Part shown: positions 1 through 6,245 of the stretch, in pieces
Numbering within the stretch: the stretch's first letter is position 1
How the letters are laid out: each line of letters opens with the position of its first letter
Origin: Ilumatobacteraceae bacterium
GTDB lineage: Bacteria > Actinomycetota > Acidimicrobiia > Acidimicrobiales > Ilumatobacteraceae
Direction of reading: 5' to 3'
Assembly (NCBI GenBank): GCA_023254985.1
Contig: JALRJT010000098.1
Span: forward strand, 1 to 6,245
Length of the DNA stretch: 6,245 bases
Notes under the pieces: model-generated
Database searches by the model: none
Seen by the model: only the letters and a program-made list of their open reading frames with translations
What the model was told of the DNA's origin: nothing
Translations under genes and position numbers: made by a program

Positions 1-253
1 AGGGACGACCTTCACGATTCGCGCGGTCGATGATCTTGTCGTCGATGTCGGTGATGTTCGAGACGAGGCGAACCGTGAGCCCGCTCCACTCCAAATACCG
101 ACGGAGGATGTCATAGACGAGCGTGGCTCGACCATGGCCCAGGTGGGGCGGGCCATAGACGGTCGGCCCACAGAGATAGATGCCGATCCTGCCCGGTTCG
201 CGCAAGCGAACCTCGCGCACCTCGCGCGTTGCAGTGTCGTAGAGGTGCAACAT
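1..253 (-). CDS. cysS: Cysteinyl-tRNA synthetase, N-terminal part (runs off the left edge)
   Basis: This is the first 84 codons of cysteine-tRNA ligase, the cytoplasmic class I enzyme that charges tRNA-Cys with cysteine using ATP. The reading starts at the ATG on the complement of 251-253. Residues 26-36 read YLCGPTVYGPP, which carries Cys28, equivalent to the first zinc ligand that selects cysteine in this family. The class I HIGH signature follows as HLGH at 37-40. The block NITDIDDKII at 66-75 is typical of CysRS. The related mycothiol ligase MshC was considered, but it normally has a different stretch after TDIDD, so CysRS fits better. The KMSKS loop and the anticodon domain lie outside the window. 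The gene is divergent from valS. No Shine-Dalgarno motif lies at a proper distance, and a -10-like hexamer ends 7 bases before the ATG, so a leaderless mRNA is likely. Confidence 0.95.
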   Translation of the reverse strand, partial: MLHLYDTATREVREVRLREPGRIGIYLCGPTVYGPPHLGHGRATLVYDILRRYLEWSGLTVRLVSNITDIDDKIIDRANREGRP

Positions 254-260
254 TTCCGTC

Positions 261-266
261 AGTCTA
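261..266 (-). promoter_or_regulatory. Candidate -10 element for leaderless cysS transcription
   Basis: On the minus strand the hexamer TAGACT matches the actinobacterial TANNNT -10 pattern and is separated from the cysS ATG by 7 bases (GACGGAA). That spacing would put the transcription start at or within a base or two of the ATG. I see no convincing -35 box: nothing like TTGACA lies 16-18 bases upstream. The call rests on one short motif and its position only. Confidence 0.4.
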
Positions 267-303
267 AAGGCGCATCCACACGCCAAGCCCTGTGCAAGCC
301 CAA

Positions 304-309
304 TACAGT
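304..309 (+). promoter_or_regulatory. Possible -10 element for valS
   Basis: TACAGT fits the TANNNT pattern and lies 9 bases before the valS ATG, within the 65-base gap shared with cysS. The promoter must be in this gap or inside cysS, since the two genes are divergent. There is no recognisable -35 box, and no Shine-Dalgarno motif before the ATG. A similar TACGCT lies 9 bases before the LCP gene at 2892-2897, so such hexamers may simply be common here. Confidence 0.25.
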
Positions 310-318
310 TGATCCGCG

Positions 319-2880
319 ATGAACGTCCCCGAAAAGCCGACGCTGGATGGTCTTGAACCCCGCCTCATGCAGCGCTGGGATGCTGAGGGCACGTATCGCT
401 TCGACCGCAACGCCACTCGCGAATCCGTCTTTTCCGTTGACACTCCTCCGCCGACCGTTTCCGGCTCGCTCCACATGGGCCACGTCTTCAGCTACACCCA
501 CACCGACACCCTGGCGCGCTTCTGGCGTATGCGCGGCAAGAGTGTCTTCTACCCGATGGGCTGGGACGACAACGGTCTGCCCACCGAGCGTCGCGTGCAG
601 AACTACTTCGGCGTGTCGTGTGATCCATCCATCGCCTATGACCCATCGTTCGTTCCTCCGTTCAGAGGCGACGTGCCGAAGGATCACCGCGCAGTCGCAA
701 TCTCGCGACCGAACTTCATCACGCTGTGCGAGGAACTCACCCACCAAGACGAGAAGGTGTTCGAAGATCTCTTCCGCAGGCTCGGGCTCTCGGTCGACTG
801 GTCACTGCTGTACTCCACGATCAGCGATCACGCCCGCAAGACGAGTCAAGCGGCATTCCTGCGCAACCTGAGTCGCGGCGAGGCCTACGCACAAGAAGCA
901 CCGACGTTGTGGGACGTCGACTTCGGGACCGCGGTTGCACAGGCCGAACTCGAAGATCGCGAACGTCCAGGCGCGTACCACTCGATCGCCTTCTCGCGAA
1001 GTGACGGCCAAGGCGACGTCATGATCGCAACGACCCGACCCGAGTTGATTCCTGCATGTGTCGCACTCGTCGCCCACCCGGATGATCCCCGCTACCAGCC
1101 ACTCTTCGGCAAGACGGTGAAGACTCCGTTGTTCGGAGTCGAAGTTCCGGTTTGTGCACACGAACTCGCCCAGATCGACAAGGGAACTGGCATTGCGATG
1201 ATCTGCACGTTCGGCGATCTCACCGACGTCATCTGGTGGCGCGAACTCCAACTCCCGACTCGAGCGGTGATCGGTCGCGATGGAAGATTGCTCGCCGAAA
1301 CCCCGGAGTGGATCACTACGAGTGCCGGCAAGGACGCATATGCAGCGCTTGCCGCGCTCAAGGTGAATCAGGCGCAAACCAAGATCGTGGAACTCTTGCG
1401 GACGTCAGGCGAGATGCACGGCGAGCCCGAAAAGATCGTGCACCCGGTGAAGTTCTACGAAAAAGGCGACCGGCCACTCGAGATCGTCACTTCGCGCCAG
1501 TGGTACATCCGCAACGGTGGTCGCGACGAGAAATTGCGTGCGGCACTCCTTCGTCGCGGTGGCGAACTCACCTGGCATCCCGACTTCATGCAGCACCGTT
1601 ACTCGAACTGGGTCGAGGGACTGAACGGTGACTGGTTGATATCACGCCAGCGCTACTTCGGCGTGCCTTTACCCCTCTGGTATCCACTGGATGCCCAAGG
1701 CGAGCCGAATTTTGACAACCCACTCGTCCCGAGCGAGTCGCAGCTCCCGATCGATCCCAGCACCGACGTTCCCGCCGGATACACCGAGGATCAGCGCGGC
1801 AAAGCCAACGGCTTCGTCGGCGAGTCCGACGTCATGGACACCTGGGCAACGTCGTCACTCACCCCGCAGATTGCTGGTCGCTGGCTCGATGATCCCGATC
1901 TCTATTCACGAATGTTCCCGATGGACGTCCGCCCACAAGGACACGACATCATTCGCACGTGGTTGTTCGCCACCACCGTGCGCAGTCACTTCGAACACGA
2001 CGTGATGCCGTGGCGCAACGCAGCGCTCTCTGGATGGATCCTCGATCCCGACCGGAAGAAGATGTCGAAGTCGAAGGGCAACGTCGTCACTCCGATCGAG
2101 TTGTTCGATCAATACGGCAGCGACGCAGTTCGTTATTGGGCGGCAAGCGCACGCCCCGGGGTCGACACGGCATTCAGTGAAGACCAGATGAAGGTGGGAC
2201 GCAAGCTCGCGACCAAACTGCTCAATGTCACGAAGTACGTGCTTGGTATCGGCGACGTCGACCGATCGTTCATACCCACGCACGACATCGACGTGGCAAT
2301 GCTGTCACGCCTCGCGGATGTCGTCGATGATGCGACGCGAGCGTTCGAAAGTTTCGATTATGCACGCGCACTCGAGCGCACGGAATCGTTCTTCTGGTGG
2401 TTCTGCGACGATTACGCCGAAATCGTCAAGACCCGTGGATACGCCAAAGGAAATGACGCTGCGTCAGCACGTGCGGCACTGCGTCGGGCACTCAGCACAC
2501 TCCAGCGACTCTTCGCGCCGCACATCCCCTTCTCGACCGAAGAGGCATGGTCGTGGTGGGAGTCCGGTTCGATCCACGCCGCAAAGTGGCCGACACGAGA
2601 AGAACTCCTTTCAGGGACGACTGCGGTCGCAGACCATGACGCACGACTTGATGCAATCTGTGCAGTGGTTGGCTTGATCCGTCGCACGAAGACCGAGGCA
2701 AAGACGAATCAGCGCAACAGAGTTGCTCACATTTCAGTTTCAGCAACACAGGGACAAATCGACCACATCAAGGCCTCGCTCGACGATCTGCGCAACACTG
2801 GTTCGATCCTCGAGATTGAGTTCGTGGCTCAGGATGACGCAATGATTGGCGCGACGGTACGTCTCGCCGATCCCGACTGA
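319..2880 (+). CDS. valS: Valyl-tRNA synthetase, type 2 (archaeal-like)
   Basis: This 853-aa cytoplasmic class I enzyme joins valine to tRNA-Val. The HIGH signature is HMGH at residues 52-55, followed by the pocket block GWDDNGLPTE at 81-90. The CP1 editing domain, which removes mischarged threonine, shows ATTRPE at 237-242 and ICTFGD at 295-300, the latter in the form seen in type 2 enzymes. The catalytic domain resumes with DVMDTWATSSL at 504-514 and RPQGHDIIRTW at 538-548, and the KMSKS loop is intact at 581-585 (2059-2073). An anticodon-binding domain follows. The long C-terminal coiled coil of ordinary bacterial (type 1) ValRS is not apparent, which together with the CP1 signature and the 853-aa length supports type 2. 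All catalytic motifs are present and the frame is unbroken. The ATG at 319 suits the family's N-terminus. The LCP gene starts 26 bases downstream on the same strand. Confidence 0.96.
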   Translation: MNVPEKPTLDGLEPRLMQRWDAEGTYRFDRNATRESVFSVDTPPPTVSGSLHMGHVFSYTHTDTLARFWRMRGKSVFYPMGWDDNGLPTERRVQNYFGVSCDPSIAYDPSFVPPFRGDVPKDHRAVAISRPNFITLCEELTHQDEKVFEDLFRRLGLSVDWSLLYSTISDHARKTSQAAFLRNLSRGEAYAQEAPTLWDVDFGTAVAQAELEDRERPGAYHSIAFSRSDGQGDVMIATTRPELIPACVALVAHPDDPRYQPLFGKTVKTPLFGVEVPVCAHELAQIDKGTGIAMICTFGDLTDVIWWRELQLPTRAVIGRDGRLLAETPEWITTSAGKDAYAALAALKVNQAQTKIVELLRTSGEMHGEPEKIVHPVKFYEKGDRPLEIVTSRQWYIRNGGRDEKLRAALLRRGGELTWHPDFMQHRYSNWVEGLNGDWLISRQRYFGVPLPLWYPLDAQGEPNFDNPLVPSESQLPIDPSTDVPAGYTEDQRGKANGFVGESDVMDTWATSSLTPQIAGRWLDDPDLYSRMFPMDVRPQGHDIIRTWLFATTVRSHFEHDVMPWRNAALSGWILDPDRKKMSKSKGNVVTPIELFDQYGSDAVRYWAASARPGVDTAFSEDQMKVGRKLATKLLNVTKYVLGIGDVDRSFIPTHDIDVAMLSRLADVVDDATRAFESFDYARALERTESFFWWFCDDYAEIVKTRGYAKGNDAASARAALRRALSTLQRLFAPHIPFSTEEAWSWWESGSIHAAKWPTREELLSGTTAVADHDARLDAICAVVGLIRRTKTEAKTNQRNRVAHISVSATQGQIDHIKASLDDLRNTGSILEIEFVAQDDAMIGATVRLADPD

Positions 2881-2906
2881 ACTACCCCCACTACGCTGAG
2901 TCAACG

Positions 2907-4133
2907 ATGAGATCGACACGGCGACCGTGGTCGCATTTCGCCATCCTCGCCTTCAACCTCGGCGTCGCTGGCCTCCTCATCATCGTCGGAGTCGGCATGC
3001 TCTGGGCGGGCCAACGCCTCAGCACTCGTCAGGTAGTGAGCATCGATCGTGACGAGAACGCGACACCTATAGAGGACGCCAACATCGCGCCATCCGAGGA
3101 ATGGAATCTCACCGAGGGTGACCTTCAAGCAAAGAACTTCCTGCTCACGGGCTCGGACAACGGTGGTTGCGTCGATCCTGACTCTCCCTATGCCGGGGCC
3201 TTCGGTGACCGCACGAGCTTCGGCGAACGAAGCGACACGATCATGATCATCCGAGTCAATCCGCTCGACAATCAAGCGGCGTTCCTCTCCTTTCCCCGTG
3301 ACCTCTGGGTCAAGATCGCTGGGTCGACACGTTCGAACCGCATCAACACCGCCTTCGAACGCAAGAATCCGAATCGACTCATCAACACCATTTACGAGAA
3401 CTTCGGCATCCCCATCGATCACTACGTGAACATCGACTTCTGCGCATTCAAAGAGATCGTCGATGCGGTTGGCGGAGTCAGCGTGCCATTCGCCTATGAG
3501 ACGCGGGACCAAAAGACTGGCCTCTACGTGCCGCGGGCAATGTGCTTCCAGTTCTCTGGTGACCATGCGCTCGCCTACGTGCGCTCACGGTCGGGTTACT
3601 CCTACTTCGACCCCGCCAAGGGTTCGTGGGTCAAGGACGGCACCTCAGACCTTGGTCGCATCAGTAGGCAGCAGGACTTCATTCGCCGTGCCATGCAACG
3701 TGCCCTCGACAAGGGATCAAGCAGCCCACGGGTTGCCAACGAATTGTTGAACACCGGACTTCGCAACGTGATCACCGACGACGAGTTGTCCGCGCTTTCG
3801 ATGCTGCAATTGGCACAAGCAATGCGAAACATCAACACTGCCAAGATTCCGTCATACACGATCAGTAGCGCCGGTCAAATGATCGGCGAAGAAGCGGTGC
3901 TAATTCCGAAAATTCAAAACGACACGATGCGTCAAGTCCTTGCACTCTTCCAAGGAAAGGCAAGTTTCGGCACCCCGACAGCCGGCGATGAGGGCGCTCT
4001 CGCGCCGAATGCAGTTTCGGTGCGTGCATTCACGAGCCGACCCTCGGCAACTCCTCCGACGACAGTTCCCACGGTTGCCCCTGAGCAAGACACGCTTGGC
4101 ATCGTCCCGCCCGACGATCCGTCCTGCCGCTAA
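2907..4133 (+). CDS. LytR-CpsA-Psr (LCP) family cell-wall glycopolymer transferase
   Basis: This 408-aa protein is predicted to be anchored by one N-terminal membrane helix (about residues 11-33, after the basic start MRSTRR), with the catalytic domain outside the cell. LCP enzymes move lipid-linked glycopolymers (teichoic acids, arabinogalactan or similar) onto peptidoglycan. Hallmarks are RSDTIMI from residue 108, FPRD at 129-132, RINTAF at 145-150, a block HYVNIDFCAF ending near 181, and LGRISRQQDF at 249-258. These supply the conserved arginines and aspartates that bind the polyprenyl pyrophosphate. Cys88, Cys179 and Cys213 lie in the extracellular part and could form a disulfide. No LytR_C domain is evident; the last 30 or so residues are a Pro/Thr-rich, probably disordered tail. 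The gene lies 26 bases after valS with no visible terminator, so co-transcription is likely. The acceptor and the polymer cannot be told from sequence. Its stop overlaps the stop of the convergent VWA gene. Confidence 0.93.
   Translation: MRSTRRPWSHFAILAFNLGVAGLLIIVGVGMLWAGQRLSTRQVVSIDRDENATPIEDANIAPSEEWNLTEGDLQAKNFLLTGSDNGGCVDPDSPYAGAFGDRTSFGERSDTIMIIRVNPLDNQAAFLSFPRDLWVKIAGSTRSNRINTAFERKNPNRLINTIYENFGIPIDHYVNIDFCAFKEIVDAVGGVSVPFAYETRDQKTGLYVPRAMCFQFSGDHALAYVRSRSGYSYFDPAKGSWVKDGTSDLGRISRQQDFIRRAMQRALDKGSSSPRVANELLNTGLRNVITDDELSALSMLQLAQAMRNINTAKIPSYTISSAGQMIGEEAVLIPKIQNDTMRQVLALFQGKASFGTPTAGDEGALAPNAVSVRAFTSRPSATPPTTVPTVAPEQDTLGIVPPDDPSCR
4130..4133. other. Overlapping stop codons of convergent genes
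   Basis: The bases CTAA hold the TAA of the LCP gene (4131-4133, plus strand) and the TAG of the VWA gene (4130-4132, minus strand). There is no spacer, and I see no hairpin followed by a T-run on either side. Transcription from each side must therefore end inside the opposite gene or through factor-dependent termination. Confidence 0.9.
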
Positions 4134-4993
4134 CCGAGCACAGCGAGAAGCGCGTCGGGTACGTCGACGGGTCCGTTCACCGTTGCACATCGAGCACCGA
4201 CTCGCTCCGCAAATGCACGAGCTTCATCGCTGTCGTCTGAGTGAGCAATAATGACGAGTTCATCAAGGTCGCGGGCAACGGCTTCGGCCGACTGCTCTGA
4301 GGTTGATCGACAATCAGACAACAGCACTGTGATTCGGCGTTGCGCCGTTGACCGAGCAAGTTGCGACGCGGATTCTCGAAGAGCATCGGCGAGGTTCGTC
4401 GTTCCAAATCCGCGCAGTGACAACACCGACGTCACGAGCCGATCGACGTCTGTTTCTTCCCTCTGATGTTTGGCAACACCGACGTCACCACCGAAAACGA
4501 GGATGCTGTAGTCGGCTGGTCGGCGATGCGCGACAGCCGCCGCAGTAAGCGCTGCTGTCGCGAGTGGTGCGCCGCCCATCGAACCACTGCGATCGATCAC
4601 GAGGCTGATGGCGTGGGAGTTCTTCGTCCAGACACGATGACGTAGTTCCTCGACGTTGAGCACTCCGGTAACACGGCGCCCAACAAGTGCTTCGGTACTT
4701 GCGTCCAAATCGAGATCGCCTGACGCGTCATTCGACTTTCGACTGACGATGCGACCCACTCCTCGTCGTGTCGGCCCCATTCGGGAAGCAATGTCGAGAA
4801 AGATGCGACCTGCGAGATTGCGCGCTATCTCACTGAGTTCTGGATCGGTTGCTGCGACGAGATCAGCGAGCATCGTGAGCGCTTCGTCAGGTTCGCTCGA
4901 AAGTTTTCGTGCGAACGCATCCTCATCCAAGACGCCGACTTCAGGCGACACTTCTTCGAAACCTTCGTGACGTTCGAGTTCACGACGAGACAC
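4130..4993 (-). CDS. VWA-domain protein, partner of the adjacent MoxR ATPase
   Basis: The C-terminal half is a von Willebrand factor A domain (about residues 125-287) with a complete metal-ion-dependent adhesion site: DRSGSM at 134-139 (Asp134, Ser136, Ser138), GTTNL with Thr198/Thr199, and LSDCRS with Asp227. The N-terminal half (1-120) is mostly predicted helical, with a motif DLDLDAS at 93-99 just before the VWA fold. No signal peptide or membrane segment is seen, so it is likely cytoplasmic. VWA proteins next to MoxR ATPases (as in CoxE, NorD, CbbO or ViaA) act with them in remodelling or activating a target. The start chosen is GTG at 4993, giving 287 aa and a 47-base gap after the MoxR gene. 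The only other in-frame start is GTG at 5122, which would add 43 residues and overlap the MoxR gene by 82 bases. The specific substrate is unknown. Confidence 0.88.
   Translation of the reverse strand: MSRRELERHEGFEEVSPEVGVLDEDAFARKLSSEPDEALTMLADLVAATDPELSEIARNLAGRIFLDIASRMGPTRRGVGRIVSRKSNDASGDLDLDASTEALVGRRVTGVLNVEELRHRVWTKNSHAISLVIDRSGSMGGAPLATAALTAAAVAHRRPADYSILVFGGDVGVAKHQREETDVDRLVTSVLSLRGFGTTNLADALRESASQLARSTAQRRITVLLSDCRSTSEQSAEAVARDLDELVIIAHSDDSDEARAFAERVGARCATVNGPVDVPDALLAVLG
4418..4488. repeat. Pair of near-identical 18-base direct repeats inside the VWA gene
   Basis: Positions 4418-4435 and 4471-4488 share the 18-mer tgRcaacaccgacgtcac with one mismatch (a or g at the third base). 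The copies are 53 bases apart, not a multiple of three, so they encode different peptides on the minus strand (one within VTSVLS, the other within GGDVGVA). The first copy is also part of an inverted repeat, GTGAC-N9-GTCAC, at 4417-4435. This may be chance. Confidence 0.4.
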
Positions 4994-5040
4994 CGTGCGC
5001 TTCGATGCGCGTGATGGAGGAGACGACGCCGGCGGTCGCT

Positions 5041-5943
5041 CTAGTGATTGCGGGTTGCCCCCGTCGGGGCGCTCGCTTTTCCCTCGGAATCCGACCTGTT
5101 CGATGCAAACTGGCGGTCCCACAATTCCTCGATGATCGATTCGGCGCTCCGCGCAACTCCTTCACGAGTGCGAACTCGACCACTGAGTGACACGATGGCC
5201 GCATCTTTCCCGCAGTCATTGAGCGTTGACGCAGACCCTCTCATAGATGCGAGTTCAGTGGCGACCATCACGGTGTCAATCGCGCCTCGTACGGAGGATC
5301 CTGAGCGCAGTTCTGGGTGAGTCCTCGTCGCACGGGTGACGTCAACGACGCCACGAACCCACTCGGTGTCGAGTCCAGTCGCCGTTGTGTGACGAACGAT
5401 CGCAACTTCGTCGTCGAGCGACTGGTACGTCATTGCCACACGACAGACACGGTCGGAAATCGCACTCGAAATTCGCGCCGTGCCGACAGCATCAAACGGG
5501 TTCATCGCCGCAACGAGCCGAAAGCCATCCCCTGCGGACACCGTCCCGTAGCGGGGAATGGTGATCTCGCCCTCGCTCATCACGGTGACGAGGACGTTCA
5601 GCGTTTCCTCCGGGATGCGATTGATTTCTTCGACGTACAGAAGCGAGCCATCGCGAAGGGCCTGGACGAGCGGCCCATCGACGAACGACTGCGTGGTGTA
5701 CCCCTCGTCGAGGACACGTGCAGGATCGAAGTTGCCTATCAGACGACTCGGGGTGAGCTCTGCGTTGCCCTCGACGAAGACGAAGGACACGCCAAACGAT
5801 TGAGCCACCGAACGCAAGAGCGTTGACTTACCGGTACCTGGTGGGCCTTCGAGAACGACATGGCGGCGCGCTGCGAGTGCAGCAACAACGAGTTCAGTTT
5901 CCCGCGAACGTCCGACGACGCTCTTTGTCGGGTCGTTAGGCAT
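5041..5943 (-). CDS. MoxR-type AAA+ ATPase
   Basis: This 300-aa ATPase belongs to the MoxR group of AAA+ chaperones, ring-forming cytoplasmic ATPases that work with VWA proteins. From the ATG at 5943: Walker A is GPPGTGKST at 33-41, the Walker B region is LLYVEEINR at 101-109, sensor 1 is in AAMNPFD (Asn148), the arginine finger is likely Arg165 in SDR, and GSSVRGAID in the lid domain supplies a sensor 2 arginine. The Walker B first acid is Glu105, where Asp is usual. The length is normal for the family. The ATG lies inside the end of the upstream dehydrogenase gene (8-base overlap, 5936-5943), without a clear Shine-Dalgarno motif, which points to translational coupling. A longer reading from 6015 would overlap that gene by 80 bases and is not favoured. 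The VWA gene follows after 47 bases. The target cannot be named from sequence. Confidence 0.93.
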   Translation of the reverse strand: MPNDPTKSVVGRSRETELVVAALAARRHVVLEGPPGTGKSTLLRSVAQSFGVSFVFVEGNAELTPSRLIGNFDPARVLDEGYTTQSFVDGPLVQALRDGSLLYVEEINRIPEETLNVLVTVMSEGEITIPRYGTVSAGDGFRLVAAMNPFDAVGTARISSAISDRVCRVAMTYQSLDDEVAIVRHTTATGLDTEWVRGVVDVTRATRTHPELRSGSSVRGAIDTVMVATELASMRGSASTLNDCGKDAAIVSLSGRVRTREGVARSAESIIEELWDRQFASNRSDSEGKASAPTGATRNH

Positions 5944-6245
5944 ATTTGATGACGCCGCGGATGTTCTCACCTTGGCGCATCGCACGGTAGCCCTCGTTGA
6001 CTTCCTCGAGTGCATATTCCCGCGTCACGAGTCCGTTCAAGTCAAGTTGGCCCTCGCGGAACAAACCGAGGAGCTTCGGGATGTCTGCGCGCGGATTCCC
6101 CGAGCCGAACAACGATCCGACCAACTGCTTCTCCGACAGCGTGAGATCCAGCAGGCTGATGTTTGCCGTCATCTCCATCAACGGATGAATGTTGGTGACG
6201 ACAACACGGCCACCTTTCGATACGGCGGCCATTGCCTCACCGATC
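5936..6245 (-). CDS. Zinc-type medium-chain alcohol dehydrogenase, C-terminal part (5' end beyond the window)
   Basis: The last 102 residues of a medium-chain dehydrogenase/reductase are present, ending at the TAA on the complement of 5936-5938. The reading frame is open to the right edge, so the internal Met at 6232 is not the start. Recognisable parts are the end of the Rossmann fold (GGRVVVTNIHP), the stretch KQLVGSLFGSGNPRADIP, and the terminal block NEGYRAMRQGENIRGVIKY. These match my memory of the actinobacterial alcohol dehydrogenases that hold NAD tightly and use an artificial acceptor (NDMA-dependent type). The catalytic zinc ligands and the substrate pocket lie outside the window, so the substrate is unknown. 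The MoxR ATG overlaps the last codons, so the two genes are probably in one transcript and translated in a coupled way. Confidence 0.88.
   Translation of the reverse strand, partial: IGEAMAAVSKGGRVVVTNIHPLMEMTANISLLDLTLSEKQLVGSLFGSGNPRADIPKLLGLFREGQLDLNGLVTREYALEEVNEGYRAMRQGENIRGVIKYA

Noticed and set aside
1..253. Mycothiol ligase MshC instead of CysRS
   Set aside because: The two are related, but NITDIDDKII and the sequence around HLGH match CysRS; MshC normally differs directly after TDIDD.
254..318. T-box or other riboswitch before valS or cysS
   Set aside because: The gap is only 65 bases, shows no T-box sequence or terminator hairpin, and the cysS promoter appears leaderless.
259..1377. 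Long minus-strand frames (162 and 191 codons) opposite valS
   Set aside because: valS is unmistakable over the same bases; the antisense products have no motif or start signal.
2901..3566. A 221-codon open frame on the minus strand opposite the LCP gene
   Set aside because: It lies wholly over a clear LCP gene, shows no recognisable domain, and is the kind of antisense frame that codon bias in GC-rich genes leaves open.
5317..5826. A 169-codon plus-strand frame opposite the MoxR gene
   Set aside because: It is antisense to the conserved Walker A and B region and has no family features of its own.
5041..5943. Assignment to CbbQ, NorQ or GvpN
   Set aside because: The ATPase shares the general MoxR fold, but no Rubisco, nitric oxide reductase or gas vesicle gene is nearby and the Walker B region differs, so only the broad family is supported.
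5944..6015. Longer N-terminus for the MoxR ATPase starting at 6015
   Set aside because: It would overlap the dehydrogenase gene by 80 bases, and the added residues read like an out-of-frame product. The ATG at 5943 fits the family and gives the usual short overlap.

Overview
The window looks like a compact piece of chromosome from a moderately high-GC actinobacterium. The Acidimicrobiia are my best guess, from remembered resemblance of the proteins rather than a search. The signs are few Shine-Dalgarno motifs, a type 2 (archaeal-like) valyl-tRNA synthetase, a LytR-CpsA-Psr cell-wall ligase, an NDMA-dependent-type alcohol dehydrogenase and a MoxR/VWA pair. Nearly all of it is coding: six genes, with non-coding gaps of 65, 26 and 47 bases. 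I see no RNA genes, insertion sequences, CRISPR arrays or phage genes.

Left part (1-4133). Two class I aminoacyl-tRNA synthetase genes stand head to head. cysS runs leftwards out of the window and only its first 84 codons are present. valS (853 aa) runs rightwards. The 65-base gap between them must hold both promoters, and a leaderless-type -10 hexamer sits just before the cysS ATG. valS is followed after 26 bases by a gene for a membrane-anchored LCP phosphotransferase of 408 aa, probably in the same transcript.

Right part (4130-6245). Three genes run leftwards and look like one operon: the C-terminal part of a zinc-type medium-chain alcohol dehydrogenase, a 300-aa MoxR-type AAA+ ATPase whose ATG overlaps the dehydrogenase stop region by 8 bases, and a VWA-domain protein with an intact metal-binding site. 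MoxR/VWA pairs usually act as chaperones that mature or activate a partner enzyme or complex. The tight coupling to the dehydrogenase makes that enzyme a candidate client, but this is inference.

The LCP gene and the VWA gene converge, and their stop codons overlap in the four bases CTAA at 4130-4133, leaving no room for an intergenic terminator. The most interesting unit is the dehydrogenase-MoxR-VWA operon; the left half is housekeeping.
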